Shown here one piece after another: positions 33,824 to 41,392 of a stretch of 64,000 nucleotides of DNA. This DNA is from an uncultured Oscillospiraceae bacterium (GTDB taxonomy: Bacteria > Bacillota > Clostridia > Oscillospirales > Ruminococcaceae). A program made the translations under genes and the position numbers. The notes beneath the pieces are model-generated. The model saw only the letters and a program-made list of their open reading frames with translations, ran no database searches and was not told where the DNA came from. How positions within the stretch are numbered: the first letter of the stretch is position 1; each line of letters starts with the position of its first letter. Where the stretch lies: positions 223,196 to 287,195 of the forward strand of contig CAKSEC010000002.1 of NCBI GenBank assembly GCA_934446355.1, in the 5' to 3' direction.

Positions 33824-35500
33824 ATGGACAAGAACAGATATCTGACAATTGACGGGATACCCGTTGAAATAAACGGCGAAAAGAATCTTCTGGCGCTTAT
33901 CCAGAAGGTAGGCATAAAAATGCCGACATTCTGCTATCATTCTGAGCTTTCCACATACGGCGCCTGTCGTATGTGTATGGTCGAGGACCAGTGGGGAACG
34001 CTGCACGCTTCCTGCTCAACTCCTCCCAGAGCCGGAATGGAGATACGCACGAATACCGAGCGTCTGCGCAAATACAGAAAGGTGATTCTGGAACTGCTGC
34101 TGGCTAACCACTGCCGTGACTGCACCACCTGCGACAACAACGAGAAGTGCAAGCTGCAGGATATAGCGCGCAGGTTCCATATCGAGGGCGTGCGCTTCCC
34201 GAACGCCGCTCCTAAGCCTGAGATAGACGAGTCCTCCCCCTGCATAACCATCGACCACCACAAGTGCATTCTCTGCGGCGACTGCGTCCGTACCTGCAAC
34301 GAGATACAGCACGTGGGCGTTATCGACTTCATGAACAGAGGCTCAAAGATGAAGGTCGGCACTGCGTTCAACAAGCCCATCGGCGAGACCGACTGCGTGG
34401 GCTGCGGTCAGTGCTCCGCAGTATGTCCTACCGGTGCTATCGTTGTGAAGAACAACGTTCATGAGGTATGGAAGCAGCTTGACGACAAGAACACGATGGT
34501 GACTATCCAGATAGCACCCGCAGTTCGTGTTGCAATAGGCAGAGAACTGGGTCTGAGCGACGGCGAAAACTCTATGGGCGTTATCGTTGCCGCACTGCGC
34601 AGAATGGGCTTTGACGAGATCTACGACACCTCGACTGCGGCTGACCTCACAGTCATGGAGGAATCCGCAGAACTGCTGGAGCACGTTGGCGAGGGCGGAG
34701 AAATGCCGCTGTTCTCGTCCTGCTGTCCGGCGTGGGTACGCTTCTGCGAGACCAAGTACCCTGAACTTATGAAGGACGTTTCAAGCTGCAAGTCGCCTAT
34801 GCAGATGTTTGCGGCAGTCATCAGGGAGCAGTTCAAGAGCGAGCCTAAGAAGCACGTACACGTTGCGCTCATGCCGTGTACTGCAAAGAAGCGTGAAGCG
34901 CTGCGTGACGAGTTCCGTGCAGCTGACGGCACTCAGATGGTTGACTATGTTCTCACCACGCAGGAGTTCGTTCAGATGGTCAAGGAAGCAGGAATACTGC
35001 TGACGAATATCCTGCCCGAAGCAATAGACCTGCCTTTCGGCACGATGGCAGGCGCAGGCGTGATTTTCGGCACGACCGGCGGCGTTACCGAGGCAGTTCT
35101 GAGAAGAATTTCTGACGACAAGAAAGGCAGCGGTATCGAGTTCCAGAGCGTACGTGGTCTTGATGGCGTCAAGGAGGTAAATATCCCCTATGGCGAAAAG
35201 ACCCTGCATATCGGCATAGTGAGCGGACTTGGCAATGCTGAAAAGCTGATAGAGCGCATAAAGGCAGGCGAGCATTTCGACTTTGTCGAGGTCATGGCTT
35301 GTCCGGGTGGCTGTATCAACGGCGCAGGACAGCCGTTCGTTCATCAGCCTGAGAAGCAGGCACGCTCCAAGGGTCTGTACAACGCCGACAGAATGTGCAG
35401 CATAAAGAGCAGCGAGGAGAACCCGCTGATAGATTCGCTTTACAACGGTCTGTTAAAGGGTAAGGAGCACGAGTTGCTTCATGTCGAGTACAAGAAGTAA
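33824..35500 (+). CDS. hydA: [FeFe]-hydrogenase catalytic subunit
   Basis: Catalytic subunit (558 residues) producing or oxidising H2. In order: N-terminal [2Fe-2S] (C37, C48, C51, C64); a His-Cys3 cluster (H96, C100, C103, C109); two [4Fe-4S] (C148, C151, C154 with C201, and C158 with C191, C194, C197). The H-cluster domain carries SSCCPAW (C300), MPCTAKKRE (C352) and EVMACPGGCINGAGQP (C493, C497). A short small-subunit-like tail follows. All ligands of an M3-type enzyme are intact. With HydB and HydC it should form the NADH- and ferredoxin-coupled bifurcating enzyme used to vent reducing power. Maturases (HydE, HydF, HydG) are not in the window. Confidence 0.96.
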   Translation: MDKNRYLTIDGIPVEINGEKNLLALIQKVGIKMPTFCYHSELSTYGACRMCMVEDQWGTLHASCSTPPRAGMEIRTNTERLRKYRKVILELLLANHCRDCTTCDNNEKCKLQDIARRFHIEGVRFPNAAPKPEIDESSPCITIDHHKCILCGDCVRTCNEIQHVGVIDFMNRGSKMKVGTAFNKPIGETDCVGCGQCSAVCPTGAIVVKNNVHEVWKQLDDKNTMVTIQIAPAVRVAIGRELGLSDGENSMGVIVAALRRMGFDEIYDTSTAADLTVMEESAELLEHVGEGGEMPLFSSCCPAWVRFCETKYPELMKDVSSCKSPMQMFAAVIREQFKSEPKKHVHVALMPCTAKKREALRDEFRAADGTQMVDYVLTTQEFVQMVKEAGILLTNILPEAIDLPFGTMAGAGVIFGTTGGVTEAVLRRISDDKKGSGIEFQSVRGLDGVKEVNIPYGEKTLHIGIVSGLGNAEKLIERIKAGEHFDFVEVMACPGGCINGAGQPFVHQPEKQARSKGLYNADRMCSIKSSEENPLIDSLYNGLLKGKEHELLHVEYKK

Positions 35501-35524
35501 GCGTTGGCATGAGTGAATAACTGC

Positions 35525-35560
35525 AAAGCCGCTGTATGAGAGTACGGCGGCTTTGATTTT
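35525..35560 (+). terminator. Terminator of the hydrogenase operon
   Basis: AAAGCCGC (35525-35532) pairs with GCGGCTTT (35547-35554), followed by a short T run, GATTTT. Confidence 0.75.
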
Positions 35561-35563
35561 GGG

Positions 35564-35592
35564 TTGAAATAATATCTTGGGTGTGGTATAAT
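35564..35592 (+). promoter_or_regulatory. Promoter of the AT-rich acetyltransferase islet
   Basis: TTGAAA (35564-35569), 17-bp spacer, TATAAT (35587-35592), 40 bp before the ATG at 35633. Confidence 0.75.
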
Positions 35593-35632
35593 AATCGCAG
35601 AGGAAAATCGGGATTTGCGGAGAGTAACCGTT

Positions 35633-36094
35633 ATGGTCAGAGAATTACAAAAAGCAGATATAAATAAAGTTGCAGAAATATGGCTGGATACAAATATAAA
35701 GGCGCATTATTTTATTCCTGCTCAATATTGGAAAAGCAATTTTGAGTTAGTGAAAGAACTGCTATTACGGGCAACGGTCTACGTCTATGAGGATAATCAG
35801 AAAATACAAGGCTTTATAGGGCTGAACGATGAATATGTTGAGGGTATTTTTGTTTCTGATGAACTGCAATCGCAGGGTATAGGCAAAATTCTGCTGAATT
35901 ATGCAAAGGATAAAAGGAATAAATTGCATCTGAACGTATACCAAAAAAACACACGTGCAATATTCTTTTATAAAAGAGAAGGATTTGAGATCCAGTGTAG
36001 CACATTTGATGAAGCAACTGGGGAGAAAGATTATGTAATGGCATGGCGGCGGGCGGGGCTGCCTGACAAATCGAAATTTGACGGGCAGAGGTGA
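35633..36094 (+). CDS. GNAT N-acetyltransferase (YjaB/YiaC-like)
   Basis: A 153-residue acetyl-CoA-dependent N-acetyltransferase. VRELQKADINKVAEIWLDTN opens the fold. EGIFVSDELQSQGIGKILLNYAKD holds the acetyl-CoA loop (QSQGIG), and LHLNVYQKNTRAIFFYKREGFE the C-terminal motif. The best start is the ATG at 35633 with GGAGAG eight bases before it; a TTG at 35615 is less likely. The gene is clearly richer in A+T than its neighbours (codons such as AAA, ATA and TTT dominate), which suggests recent acquisition. Substrate unknown. Confidence 0.85.
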   Translation: MVRELQKADINKVAEIWLDTNIKAHYFIPAQYWKSNFELVKELLLRATVYVYEDNQKIQGFIGLNDEYVEGIFVSDELQSQGIGKILLNYAKDKRNKLHLNVYQKNTRAIFFYKREGFEIQCSTFDEATGEKDYVMAWRRAGLPDKSKFDGQR

Positions 36095-36100
36095 TATACT

Positions 36101-36445
36101 ATGAGCATACGCACGAAAGGCAGACGCAGAATAATTGTCGGAAACCTAACTTATGTTTGGTATGTTGCTTTGGATTATGATACCCCGTACAATGTTTTGA
36201 ATATAGCGTCAGATGATAAATGCTTAATTTTGTCTTGTCCACTCCAAACCAAGATTGCCTATGTGATAAGCAAGGGCAGAATGTTTCAAGCAAAAGAAAC
36301 AAATGGTACTTGGAACAGATACTTGTTACCATTTGATACCCCAGATATTATTACTCCAAAATTTGTCGAGAAATTGATTGTTTGGGCAACCCAAAGTGAA
36401 AACGCAAAAGAAACAAAATGGAATGGAAATGATGTACCTGTATAA
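36101..36445 (+). CDS. Hypothetical protein of an AT-rich islet
   Basis: A 114-residue protein of unknown function, not recognised. It is probably soluble, with no signal peptide or membrane span. It has a basic N-terminus (SIRTKGRRRIIVGN), a beta-rich middle (LTYVWYVALDYDTPYNVLNIASDDKCLILSCPL) and a helical end (TPKFVEKLIVWATQS). The ATG follows the acetyltransferase stop by six bases with AGAGGTG upstream, so the two are co-transcribed. It shares the low G+C of that gene. Confidence 0.65.
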   Translation: MSIRTKGRRRIIVGNLTYVWYVALDYDTPYNVLNIASDDKCLILSCPLQTKIAYVISKGRMFQAKETNGTWNRYLLPFDTPDIITPKFVEKLIVWATQSENAKETKWNGNDVPV

Positions 36446-36514
36446 ATTCCTATTTGCCGAGCAGTATTCCATCAAAGCGGCAGGACCGCCCCTGCAATAC
36501 TCAGCCACATTAAA

Positions 36515-36555
36515 AAAGCGACCAAAGAATCATTCTCTGGTCGCTTTTATTTTTT
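36515..36555. terminator. Bidirectional terminator
   Basis: AAAAGCGACCA (about 36514-36524) pairs with TGGTCGCTTTT (36538-36548), followed by ATTTTTTTG on the plus strand and by a T run (TTTTTTAATG) on the minus strand. It separates the convergent hypothetical gene and the DUF2344 gene. Confidence 0.85.
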
Positions 36556-36569
36556 TGATATCCAGCCTC

Positions 36570-37199
36570 TCAGCGGAACTCCCTGTCCCCCGAATAAATA
36601 TTCGTCCTGACTATCCTCAGCCGCTTTACCTGCTCGCCGTATTCAGCGGAATACGCCTCAAACAGCAGCGACGGGTTTATATTGAACGTATTGCCGGCGG
36701 GGAACGTGACCTCCAGAGTATCGCCGGAAAGCGTCGGGTCGGTCATGAGCGACTTCAGATCCACGACTGTCGAGCCTTTCTTCGTGCGCTTTTCAACGTT
36801 TATCTGCTCCCTGCCGAGAAGTTCACGCAGCTTCTGCGGGTCGGCGGACGAGGTTATGCGATAGCGTGCGGCGGTGATGTCGGTGTTCTTGTCCTGCGGC
36901 ACTGTGACCTCGGTAACTCTGATATCGTGCGGAAGCGCAGCGTTCAGGCGGTCACGGACCTCGTCATAGGGCACGTCCTCGGTCAGGCGGAAATCCATTG
37001 CTTCATGCTCGCCCTCCTGCCCAAGCGACAGCGGCAGCATGAATGTAACGTATGTGCGGGGATTGAAGCCCTCGGTCTGCCACACGGGAAGCTTAGTGCG
37101 GCGTATTGCACGTATCACAACGTTGCTGAGGTCAAGGTGCGAAATATACTTCGCCCTGTCCATCTTTGAAAAGAACGCTCTTGTATTAACGGACGGCAC
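36570..37199 (-). CDS. DUF2344 / TIGR03936-type radical-SAM-linked protein
   Basis: A protein of about 209 residues from the family that accompanies, or is fused to, the TIGR03960-type radical SAM protein; molecular role unknown. The start NTRAFFSKMDRAKYISHLDLSNVVIRAIRRTKLPVWQTEGFNPR and the block LPLSLGQEGEHEAMDF are characteristic. The reading frame is open further upstream into the preceding gene. The GTG at 37199, nine bases past GGGAGGAG, is the best-placed start; an ATG at 37208 lies too close to that site. It overlaps the radical SAM gene, so translation is probably coupled. Confidence 0.8.
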   Translation of the reverse strand: MPSVNTRAFFSKMDRAKYISHLDLSNVVIRAIRRTKLPVWQTEGFNPRTYVTFMLPLSLGQEGEHEAMDFRLTEDVPYDEVRDRLNAALPHDIRVTEVTVPQDKNTDITAARYRITSSADPQKLRELLGREQINVEKRTKKGSTVVDLKSLMTDPTLSGDTLEVTFPAGNTFNINPSLLFEAYSAEYGEQVKRLRIVRTNIYSGDREFR

Positions 37200-39063
37200 G
37201 GCACACATCTCCTCCCATACATTTTGATACGCCGCAGTTCGAGCATTTTTCACGGCAGCTCGGCGTAGTCACGCCCTCGTGCGCACGCTTGTTTTCCTCT
37301 ATCAGGAACTCACGGCTGACCAGCATATCCAGATGGCTCCACGGTGCGACCTCGTCGTAGCCGCGGCGGCGGTTGGCGTAAAAGCCCATATCCAGTCCGC
37401 ATTCGGCGAACGCTTCCTTCCACTTCTCAAAGCTGAAATACTCGTCCCAGCCGTCAAGCTTGCAGCCCTTTTTCCATGCCGCATATACTGCCTTGGCGGT
37501 GCGGCGGTCGCCCCTTGCAAGTACCGCCTCGATAAGCGAAAGCTCGTATTTCGACCAGCTTATAGTTATCTTGCGGTCGTTGTTGATGGATTTCAGGTGC
37601 GCCTGACGTTCCCTGACGCCCTGTTCGTCAAGCTGCGGCTCAAATTCAAACGGCGTGAACGGCTTCGGGATAAACGTAGACAGCGACACGGACACGGACG
37701 GTCTGCCCTTGGCGTGGTTCGGGGTAGCGTAGAACTCCTCTATCACCGCCTTTGCAAGTTCGTATACGCCCTCTACGTCCTCCATCGTTTCGGTGGGAAG
37801 TCCCATCATGAAATACAGCTTAATGCTGGTGTAGCCGCCCTCGAACGCTATCCTTACGCTGTCCATGACGTTCTTTTCGGTGACGTTCTTGTTGATCACG
37901 TCACGTATGCGCTGCGTGCCGCCCTCCGGCGCAAACGTAAGTCCGGAGCGGCGCACGTCGGTTATTTTCTGCAGTACCTCGTCGCTGAACCGGTCTATTC
38001 TGAGCGACGGCAGCGACAGGTTTATTTTCTCGGCTGTGGTGTATTCAGTGAGTTCGGTCAGCAGCCCTGTTATGTCCCGATAATCGCCCGTAGACAGCGA
38101 CGACAGCGACACCTCGTCATAGCCGGTGTTCTCGCACAGCGTCTTTGTCTGGCAAAGTATCGACGGTATGCTCTTTTCACGGTAGGGTCGGTAGATGAAG
38201 CCCGCCTGACAGAACCGGCAGCCCCTTATGCAGCCCCGCAGTACCTCGACCACTGCACGGTCGTGGACTATTCCGGTGAACGGAACGACGAAATTATCCG
38301 GCACGTACATCTTGTCGATATCCCTGATTATACGCTTCCGGACTGTCGCAGGTGCGCCGTCCTTTGGCGTGATGGCTTTGACTGTGCCGTCCTCGTTGTA
38401 GGATATATCGTACAGCGACGGCACGTATATTCCGTCTATCTGAGCGACCCTGCGCAGAAATTCCTGCCGTGATACCCCCTCTTTTTTGCACTGCTCCATC
38501 AGCCGCATAAATTCGAGATTCATTTCCTCGCCCTCGCCCAGCGCGAAGAAGTCGAAGAAATCCGCAAGCGGCTCAGGGTTGCAGGCGCAGGGACCTCCCG
38601 CCATGACTATCGGGGTAAGTCCCGTTCTGTCCTTTGCGAGCACGGGCACGCCGGCAAGGTCGAGCATTTCGAGAATATTTGTGTAGCTCATTTCGTACTG
38701 CAGCGTGAAGCCGATGAAATCGAAATCCTTTATCGGGTCAAGGCTTTCCAGTGCGTACAGCGGGATATTCCGGCTGCGCATTTGCTCCTCCATGTCCGGA
38801 AGCGGCATGAACACACGTTCGCACCAGTAGTTCGGCACTGAGTTTTTCAGCCCGTAAAGTATCTTGATACCGAGGTGCGACATTCCTATCTCATAAGTAT
38901 CAGGAAAGCAGAACGCAAAGCGGATATCCACCTTTGACTTATCCTTGATGACCGAGCCGTTCTCGCCGCCGATATAGCGTGACGGCTTCTGCACCTCAAG
39001 CAGGAATTCGTCCAGCTTTTCCATCATTTCTCTGTTCACATATTTGTTTTCGTTTTCTGGCAT
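37186..39063 (-). CDS. TIGR03960-type B12-binding radical SAM protein
   Basis: A 625-residue iron-sulfur protein. The N-terminal part resembles a B12-binding fold (FAFCFPDTYEIGMSHLGIKILYGL). The radical SAM cluster motif is RGCIRGCRFCQAG (C-x3-C-x2-C). The C-terminus carries additional cysteines (CREKCSNCGVSKCMGGDVC) that could bind another cluster. Its reaction is not known. In many Firmicutes this gene and its DUF2344 partner precede the ribosomal genes rplU-rpmA; here they do not. GGGGG lies before the ATG, 12 bp downstream of the oligopeptide-binding gene. Confidence 0.9.
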   Translation of the reverse strand: MPENENKYVNREMMEKLDEFLLEVQKPSRYIGGENGSVIKDKSKVDIRFAFCFPDTYEIGMSHLGIKILYGLKNSVPNYWCERVFMPLPDMEEQMRSRNIPLYALESLDPIKDFDFIGFTLQYEMSYTNILEMLDLAGVPVLAKDRTGLTPIVMAGGPCACNPEPLADFFDFFALGEGEEMNLEFMRLMEQCKKEGVSRQEFLRRVAQIDGIYVPSLYDISYNEDGTVKAITPKDGAPATVRKRIIRDIDKMYVPDNFVVPFTGIVHDRAVVEVLRGCIRGCRFCQAGFIYRPYREKSIPSILCQTKTLCENTGYDEVSLSSLSTGDYRDITGLLTELTEYTTAEKINLSLPSLRIDRFSDEVLQKITDVRRSGLTFAPEGGTQRIRDVINKNVTEKNVMDSVRIAFEGGYTSIKLYFMMGLPTETMEDVEGVYELAKAVIEEFYATPNHAKGRPSVSVSLSTFIPKPFTPFEFEPQLDEQGVRERQAHLKSINNDRKITISWSKYELSLIEAVLARGDRRTAKAVYAAWKKGCKLDGWDEYFSFEKWKEAFAECGLDMGFYANRRRGYDEVAPWSHLDMLVSREFLIEENKRAHEGVTTPSCREKCSNCGVSKCMGGDVCRAVR

Positions 39064-39075
39064 TTTTACCCCCGG

Positions 39076-40704
39076 TCAATAGCTTTTCGCCTGTGAGAAA
39101 TCCACAGTTTTGTTGAATGGGTTATAGTATATATCAGCAAAATCCTTGTTGATATAGAAATATTCGTTCTTGTAGTACAGCGGGATAAACGCTGCGCCGT
39201 CTATTATCAGCTGCTCCGCCTGACCGTAAAGGTCTGCGCTTTCGGCGAGGTCAGCGGCGCATTCTGCCGAGCCTATCAGCGTATCCGCCTGCGGCGAGAA
39301 ATAGCCGGAATAGTTGGCGGAACTGCCGCGCGTGAAGCATTTGAGATACGCAGACGGGCTGTTTGTGCTGCCGGTCAGGTCGCATACGGCTATCTCGTAA
39401 TCGCCGGACGACAGGCGTGCGGCGTACTCCTGCTCGTCGAGCGTTTCCACAACGCAGTAGAAGCCAAATTCACGCTGCCATTCCTGCATGATAACGGAGA
39501 TCATGGCAGCTGCCGCGTCGTCCTCTTTCGTGATTATTCTTGCGCCGGAGAAAAGCGAACTGTCAAGCTTCGGCAGAGCCTTTTCGTAGTACTGCTGAGC
39601 CTTTTCCACGCTGTAGTCCGGCGTGAGTTTTTCGCCGATATATTCACGGTAACTCTGGTCGAGCAGCGATACCTCGCCCGGAACTATTGCATAGGCGGGA
39701 GAGTAGCCCTCAGCCGCCTGAGCCAGCCGTTCCCTGTCGATAAGGCAGGACAGTGCCCGCCGCATATCCACGCTCCTGAACAGACCGTATTTCGTATTCA
39801 GCAGCAGCCCGACGGTTATTGCGTCGTATTCCTGCACGGTGTATTCTCCGCTTATCTGTTCGCGCTGGCTGTCCGTCACAGCGATACAGCTTATCGTGCC
39901 GGAAAGGAAATCGTCCACGAAATCAGTATCGCCCTCAATGAAGAAGTTCAGTCCCGATGGGTACACCTTTTCGCTTTCGCTGTTTTTGGCGTTCCTGCGC
40001 AGTATGAGGTTATTGTTGTCGGTGATGGTGTAGGGGTCGTAGTTCCATGCCTTGAGATAGAACGCCCCATTTGACGGCGTGGTGCTGTCCGAAAGCCCGT
40101 ATCTTCCCTGAGCGGCGATGAAGTATTCCTCGTTGCAGGGCATTGCGGGGGATTCTGCGAGCAGGGCGGGGAAGTGCGGGTCGGGGCGGTCGAGCGTTAT
40201 CGTCAGTTCATAGTCGCCCTGAGCCTTTACGCCGAGCATTGAAAAATCGGTGACCTTGCCCTTTGAGATGCCCTCCGAGTTCTTTATGCAGAAATATTCA
40301 GAAGCACGGGGCGCCCTTGTTTCGGGGTCAAACAGCCGCTGGAAGCCGTAGACGAAATCCTGCGCAGTGCAGGGGGCTTCAAAGCCGTTGACGTCGGTCC
40401 AGTAAATGTCGCTTCTCAGCTTGAATTTATACTCAAGACCGTCGTCCGACACGGTGTAGTCGCTGGCTGCGCCCGCTGCAAGGCTGCCGTCCGGTGCAAC
40501 GCGAAAAAGCCCCGTGTAGAGGCTGGTTATCAGCAGGTCGGATTCCTCATCGTCTGCCGTCTGCGGGTCAAGGCTGCCGGGGTCGTAGGCTATGTCGTAT
40601 TTTATTACGCCGTTGCTGCCGTCTTTTTTCGTGCAGCCGGCGGTGGTCGATATAAGTAAGCAGCATAGAGCAGCTGCGATAGTTCGGTCGAATATCCGCT
40701 TCAC
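39076..40704 (-). CDS. Oligopeptide ABC transporter substrate-binding lipoprotein (OppA-like)
   Basis: Extracellular solute-binding lipoprotein of family 5 (SBP_bac_5), 542 residues. The signal peptide ends in STTAGC, giving a lipid-anchored Cys at about position 24. Family landmarks are DIAYDPGSLDPQTADDEESDLLITSLYTGLFRVAPDG, YKFKLRSDIYWTD, TAQDFVYGFQRLFDP and AFIPLYYKNEYFYIN. The start is GTG at 40704, with AAAGGAC five bases upstream. An open frame extends back to 40839, but its extra residues lack a signal peptide. No permease or ATPase genes adjoin, so it is probably an orphan binding protein. Confidence 0.9.
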   Translation of the reverse strand: MKRIFDRTIAAALCCLLISTTAGCTKKDGSNGVIKYDIAYDPGSLDPQTADDEESDLLITSLYTGLFRVAPDGSLAAGAASDYTVSDDGLEYKFKLRSDIYWTDVNGFEAPCTAQDFVYGFQRLFDPETRAPRASEYFCIKNSEGISKGKVTDFSMLGVKAQGDYELTITLDRPDPHFPALLAESPAMPCNEEYFIAAQGRYGLSDSTTPSNGAFYLKAWNYDPYTITDNNNLILRRNAKNSESEKVYPSGLNFFIEGDTDFVDDFLSGTISCIAVTDSQREQISGEYTVQEYDAITVGLLLNTKYGLFRSVDMRRALSCLIDRERLAQAAEGYSPAYAIVPGEVSLLDQSYREYIGEKLTPDYSVEKAQQYYEKALPKLDSSLFSGARIITKEDDAAAAMISVIMQEWQREFGFYCVVETLDEQEYAARLSSGDYEIAVCDLTGSTNSPSAYLKCFTRGSSANYSGYFSPQADTLIGSAECAADLAESADLYGQAEQLIIDGAAFIPLYYKNEYFYINKDFADIYYNPFNKTVDFSQAKSY

Positions 40705-40758
40705 GTAATGTCCTTTCCTGTATGGTGATTTGTCTGTATATACTGTATTACAAATAAT

Positions 40759-40787
40759 ATTATAGCATTTAGAAGCACGGGATTCAA
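40759..40787 (-). promoter_or_regulatory. Promoter of the OppA-like gene
   Basis: On the minus strand: TTGAAT (plus 40782-40787), 17-bp spacer, TATAAT (plus 40759-40764), about 55 bp before the GTG start. Confidence 0.75.
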
Positions 40788-40835
40788 CCGTTTTGGCTAA
40801 TTTTTTTATTACAGTTTTGTAACAATTCGGGCGGC

Positions 40836-41342
40836 TCACAGCGTTTCATATTCGACTGCGCAGCCCTGTTCAAGGCTCTGCTGAACGTTTATCAGCCGCT
40901 GATTCCCGCTTCCCCTGAACTGCAGCGACAGCGACCGCTTGGATATGTCGAAGCGGCCGTCCACCAGTACGTCGAGGATACTCAGCAGGTCGGCGGTCGG
41001 ACGGTCGGTCTTTGCTCTGTCAGCAAGTTCCTCATAAGTCCAGCCGCTGTAGCACATGAGATGCTTTCCTGCGGCTTTCAGGCGGCTTCCGAGGTCATAC
41101 AGCGCGGCTGCCTGACAGAAAGGCTCCCCGCCGGAAAAGGTCACGCCGCTGCACAGCGGGTTTTCCATGCACTGCTCGTAAAGCAGGTCGGTATCTGTGA
41201 GCCTGCCGCCGGAGAAATCGTGCGTTTCGGGATTGTGGCAGCCCTCGCAGCGGTGCGGGCAGCCCTGCACGAATACAACGAATCTCAGCCCCGGACCATC
41301 GACTATCGAATCCTCGACAGTGCCTGCAATTCTTATCTCCAT
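40836..41342 (-). CDS. nrdG: Anaerobic ribonucleotide reductase activating protein
   Basis: Radical SAM activase (168 residues) that installs the glycyl radical on NrdD. The cluster ligands are in QGCPHRCEGCHNPET (C28, C32, C35). SAM contacts are suggested by GVTFSGGEPF, and the C-terminal RLINVQQSL is typical. RBS AGGAGG before the ATG. It lies 50 bp behind nrdD in the same direction. Confidence 0.95.
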   Translation of the reverse strand: MEIRIAGTVEDSIVDGPGLRFVVFVQGCPHRCEGCHNPETHDFSGGRLTDTDLLYEQCMENPLCSGVTFSGGEPFCQAAALYDLGSRLKAAGKHLMCYSGWTYEELADRAKTDRPTADLLSILDVLVDGRFDISKRSLSLQFRGSGNQRLINVQQSLEQGCAVEYETL

Positions 41343-41358
41343 AGTTCCTCCTAATTAT

Positions 41359-41387
41359 AATCGGGAGCAGAAAGACCGCTCCCGATT
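41359..41387 (-). other. Hairpin between nrdD and nrdG
   Basis: AATCGGGAGC (41359-41368) pairs perfectly with GCTCCCGATT (41378-41387). On the minus strand no T run follows, and the nrdG ribosome site starts a few bases later. It is more likely an mRNA-stability or processing element, or a weak attenuator, than a full terminator. Confidence 0.6.
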
Positions 41388-41392
41388 CATTA

